Positions 62,513-64,000 of a stretch of 64,000 nt of DNA are shown here, piece by piece. A program made the translations under genes and the position numbers. The DNA lies in NCBI GenBank assembly GCA_027694045.1, contig JAQEWB010000001.1, forward strand, positions 930,001 through 994,000, given 5' to 3'. The DNA comes from Bacillaceae bacterium OF18-1A. GTDB lineage: Bacteria; Bacillota; Bacilli; Bacillales; Bacillaceae_G. The notes beneath the pieces are model-generated. The model had not been told where the DNA came from and searched no databases. It saw only the letters and a list, made by a program, of their open reading frames with translations. Numbering within the stretch: the stretch's first letter is position 1; each line of letters opens with the position of its first letter.

Positions 62513-63133
62513 TTACTTTTTACTACGTACTACAAATACACACGTTCCCACCGATGATGCAATCGCTAAAATAGACAAGACAATTGCTATTGTTTGCATA
62601 TTACTTGTACTTTCATTCTTTCCTACACTAGATACTTCTCCATGTTCTCCAGTTAAGGGCGTACCTTTTGCAATTGTAGTAAGTGAATGCGGTTTTTCAG
62701 CTTTTTCATCGCCTGTCCATTCAACAATTTCTCCGTCTTTATATTGTTGATATGCGTCCCAGGCTATTTTTTGTTCTTTATCCGGATTTTTAGCGACGAA
62801 AGTAAATCGCTGAAACTGACCAGGTAAAATCCCTTCTCCTGTTGCTTCCCATACTACAGTTTTAACTTTTCCAGCTGCATCTTTTTGCTCTTCAACTTTC
62901 CACCCTGGCACTGGTTCATACTGTTGAAACTCCACTCCAGACGGTATTTTTAGTGTGACTTTGGTTGTTGCCACATTTTTTTCAACAGGTACTTTTATCG
63001 TATAAGTCTCCCAAGAACCAATGTCAGAAGTTGCTGGCTTTACAGTGACGTGCGCACTAACAGGTAACGAAAAAATTCCCATTGCAATTATTGTTGCGAT
63101 CATTGTTGTTCCTAATTTTTTTATACGCTTCAT
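62513..63133 (-). CDS. ycnI: YcnI-family copper-linked membrane-anchored protein (DUF1775)
   Basis: This 206-residue protein has a signal peptide ending PVSA, leaving His28 as the mature N-terminus, the expected copper-binding residue of YcnI (HVTVKP). The DUF1775 beta domain follows (VPVEKNVATTKVTLKIPSG, WEATGEGILPGQF). A C-terminal helix (IAIVLSILAIASSVGTCVFV) anchors it. It lies 17 bases after the CopD-like gene, forming a ycnJ-ycnI copper uptake or handling operon. Confidence 0.92.
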   Translation of the reverse strand: MKRIKKLGTTMIATIIAMGIFSLPVSAHVTVKPATSDIGSWETYTIKVPVEKNVATTKVTLKIPSGVEFQQYEPVPGWKVEEQKDAAGKVKTVVWEATGEGILPGQFQRFTFVAKNPDKEQKIAWDAYQQYKDGEIVEWTGDEKAEKPHSLTTIAKGTPLTGEHGEVSSVGKNESTSNMQTIAIVLSILAIASSVGTCVFVVRSKK

Positions 63134-63150
63134 TTTCTATTAACTCCTTT

Positions 63151-64000
63151 TTATCTGCCACCTACAATAAATTTATAATCCGTATCAAAGCTATCAAGAG
63201 ATTTTGTTAATCCATGAACATGTATATTCCAGTTTCCTGTCATATTAATATACATACCTTCTGCTTCATATTCTCCCGGTGAAATTGCTGAAACTTTAAA
63301 TGAACCTTTTCCCATGTTCATATCTAATGATTGAGTCGTCAATATCATTTGTTCCATATCAGTAACAGGCTGTCCCTTTTCATCCTTTAGTGTAATATGG
63401 AATTTATTTTGTCCTACCTTATTAGGGCTTACATGTAAAGTAAGTTCATATCCATTATCTAATTGTTTACTCTCTGTAAAAGGTCCAGTAGGAGGCATCG
63501 GCGGCGTTTGTACGTTTGTCATAAAAGCTACAATTACGAAAACGATAATTCCAATAATAAATTCTACTTTCAGTGTAGCTCCTAACCTTTGCTGCCCTCT
63601 CATTTTCCCTTTCACATAATGAATAATTCCCAATATCCCCATGAAAACGAATAAAAGTATCTTTGCTAATAATGCTAATCCATACTTCGTATCAAATAGG
63701 GAATGAATCGTCGGAATAAAAAATGTACTGTTAAAAAGACCCGTTAATACAATGACTATGACAGCACCTGTTGCCCATGGTGAAAAACGCTTAATTGCAT
63801 CCCAATACGTAGTCCACTTGTCATCCTCTTTACGTAAAAGAAGAATAATCGATGATAGACCGCCAACCCATAACGAAGCTGCGAATAAATGTAGAAAGTC
63901 CATAACGACAGCAATGTCTTTAAACTTCAAACCAAATGCGTGACTATTAAAGGCTTTCATAATAAGTAACCCAATAAACAGTATTATTGGAATGCTCCAT
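63151..64000 (-). CDS. ycnJ: YcnJ-type copper import protein, CopD domain (5' part outside window)
   Basis: The frame is open to the window edge, so the gene is cut at its 5' end. The visible 283 residues hold CopD-type helices (MDFLHLFAASLWVGGLSSII with a conserved His and Trp) and KRFSPWATGAVIVIVLTGL, followed by a C-terminal FixH/YtkA-like beta domain (ELTLHVSPNKVGQNKFHI). An ATG at 63960 is inside a membrane helix and is not the true start. YcnJ proteins take up copper; the CopC domain should lie further upstream. Confidence 0.88.
   Translation of the reverse strand, partial: WSIPIILFIGLLIMKAFNSHAFGLKFKDIAVVMDFLHLFAASLWVGGLSSIILLLRKEDDKWTTYWDAIKRFSPWATGAVIVIVLTGLFNSTFFIPTIHSLFDTKYGLALLAKILLFVFMGILGIIHYVKGKMRGQQRLGATLKVEFIIGIIVFVIVAFMTNVQTPPMPPTGPFTESKQLDNGYELTLHVSPNKVGQNKFHITLKDEKGQPVTDMEQMILTTQSLDMNMGKGSFKVSAISPGEYEAEGMYINMTGNWNIHVHGLTKSLDSFDTDYKFIVGGR

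Overview
The window is chromosomal DNA of a member of the Bacillus cereus group (B. cereus, B. thuringiensis, B. anthracis or close kin). It is AT-rich with strong AGGAGG-type ribosome binding sites. It carries the complete petrobactin locus asbABCDEF, the cell-wall peptidase gene entFM, two polysaccharide deacetylases, spore proteins (an alpha/beta-type SASP and a YjcZ peptide) and several short structured repeats of bcr1 type. No rRNA, tRNA, CRISPR array, insertion sequence or phage is visible.

Layout. 1-5.2 kb: DUF1963 protein, YjcZ peptide, patatin-like phospholipase, a small protein, an aminotransferase remnant beside a LysE-type exporter, an MFS exporter with a strong upstream hairpin, and an SASP. 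5.3-12.5 kb: the asb operon on the minus strand, behind a promoter covered by two Fur-box-like sites. 12.6-18 kb: GNAT, MgtC-like protein, YkyA lipoprotein, deacetylase, LytR-CpsA-Psr protein, a frameshifted lipoprotein and a DUF6366 protein. 18-22 kb: hom-thrC-thrB behind two near-identical promoter plus T-box units and a 27-codon upstream ORF rich in Thr/Ile/Met codons. 22-27 kb: PPOX flavoprotein, NUDIX hydrolase, SdpI-like protein, second deacetylase, aminoglycoside 6-adenylyltransferase and SDR reductase. 27-36 kb: a DUF3139-like protein with an (AAT)9 tract, an ABC exporter/response regulator/histidine kinase set, alpha/beta hydrolase, entFM and a D,D-carboxypeptidase. 36-38 kb: a paired small multidrug-type transporter and a DUF6376 lipoprotein. 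38-44 kb: cydABCD. 44-48.3 kb: LLM oxidoreductase and MarR regulator, tautomerase, DUF4865 protein and LysR regulator. 48.4-53 kb: a five-gene branched-chain amino-acid type ABC importer. 53.4-58.1 kb: COG0523 GTPase behind a Zur box, amine oxidase, ldh, AI-2E family protein. 58.1-64 kb: small genes, nitroreductase, DsbA-like protein and Rrf2 regulator with twin operators, LysR and EamA pair, ycnI and a partial ycnJ at the edge.

How the parts work together. asbF makes 3,4-dihydroxybenzoate, asbC/D/E activate it and attach it to spermidine, and asbA/B join the arms to citrate to give petrobactin under iron control. hom, thrC and thrB convert aspartate semialdehyde to threonine under threonyl-tRNA sensing. 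cydA/B form cytochrome bd and cydC/D supply the thiol export needed for its assembly. The deacetylases, LCP protein, EntFM and carboxypeptidase all act on the cell envelope.

The most interesting point is the small ORF between the T-boxes and hom. It has a near-perfect Shine-Dalgarno and a run of Thr codons flanked by Ile, Cys and Met codons. This stretch could pair with either its own ribosome binding site or that of hom, which would suit a translational attenuator acting after the T-boxes. Other inferred control sites are a Zur box, twin Rrf2 sites, MarR-type sites and OmpR-type direct repeats. All functional calls come from reading the sequence and from family knowledge; no search or folding program was run.
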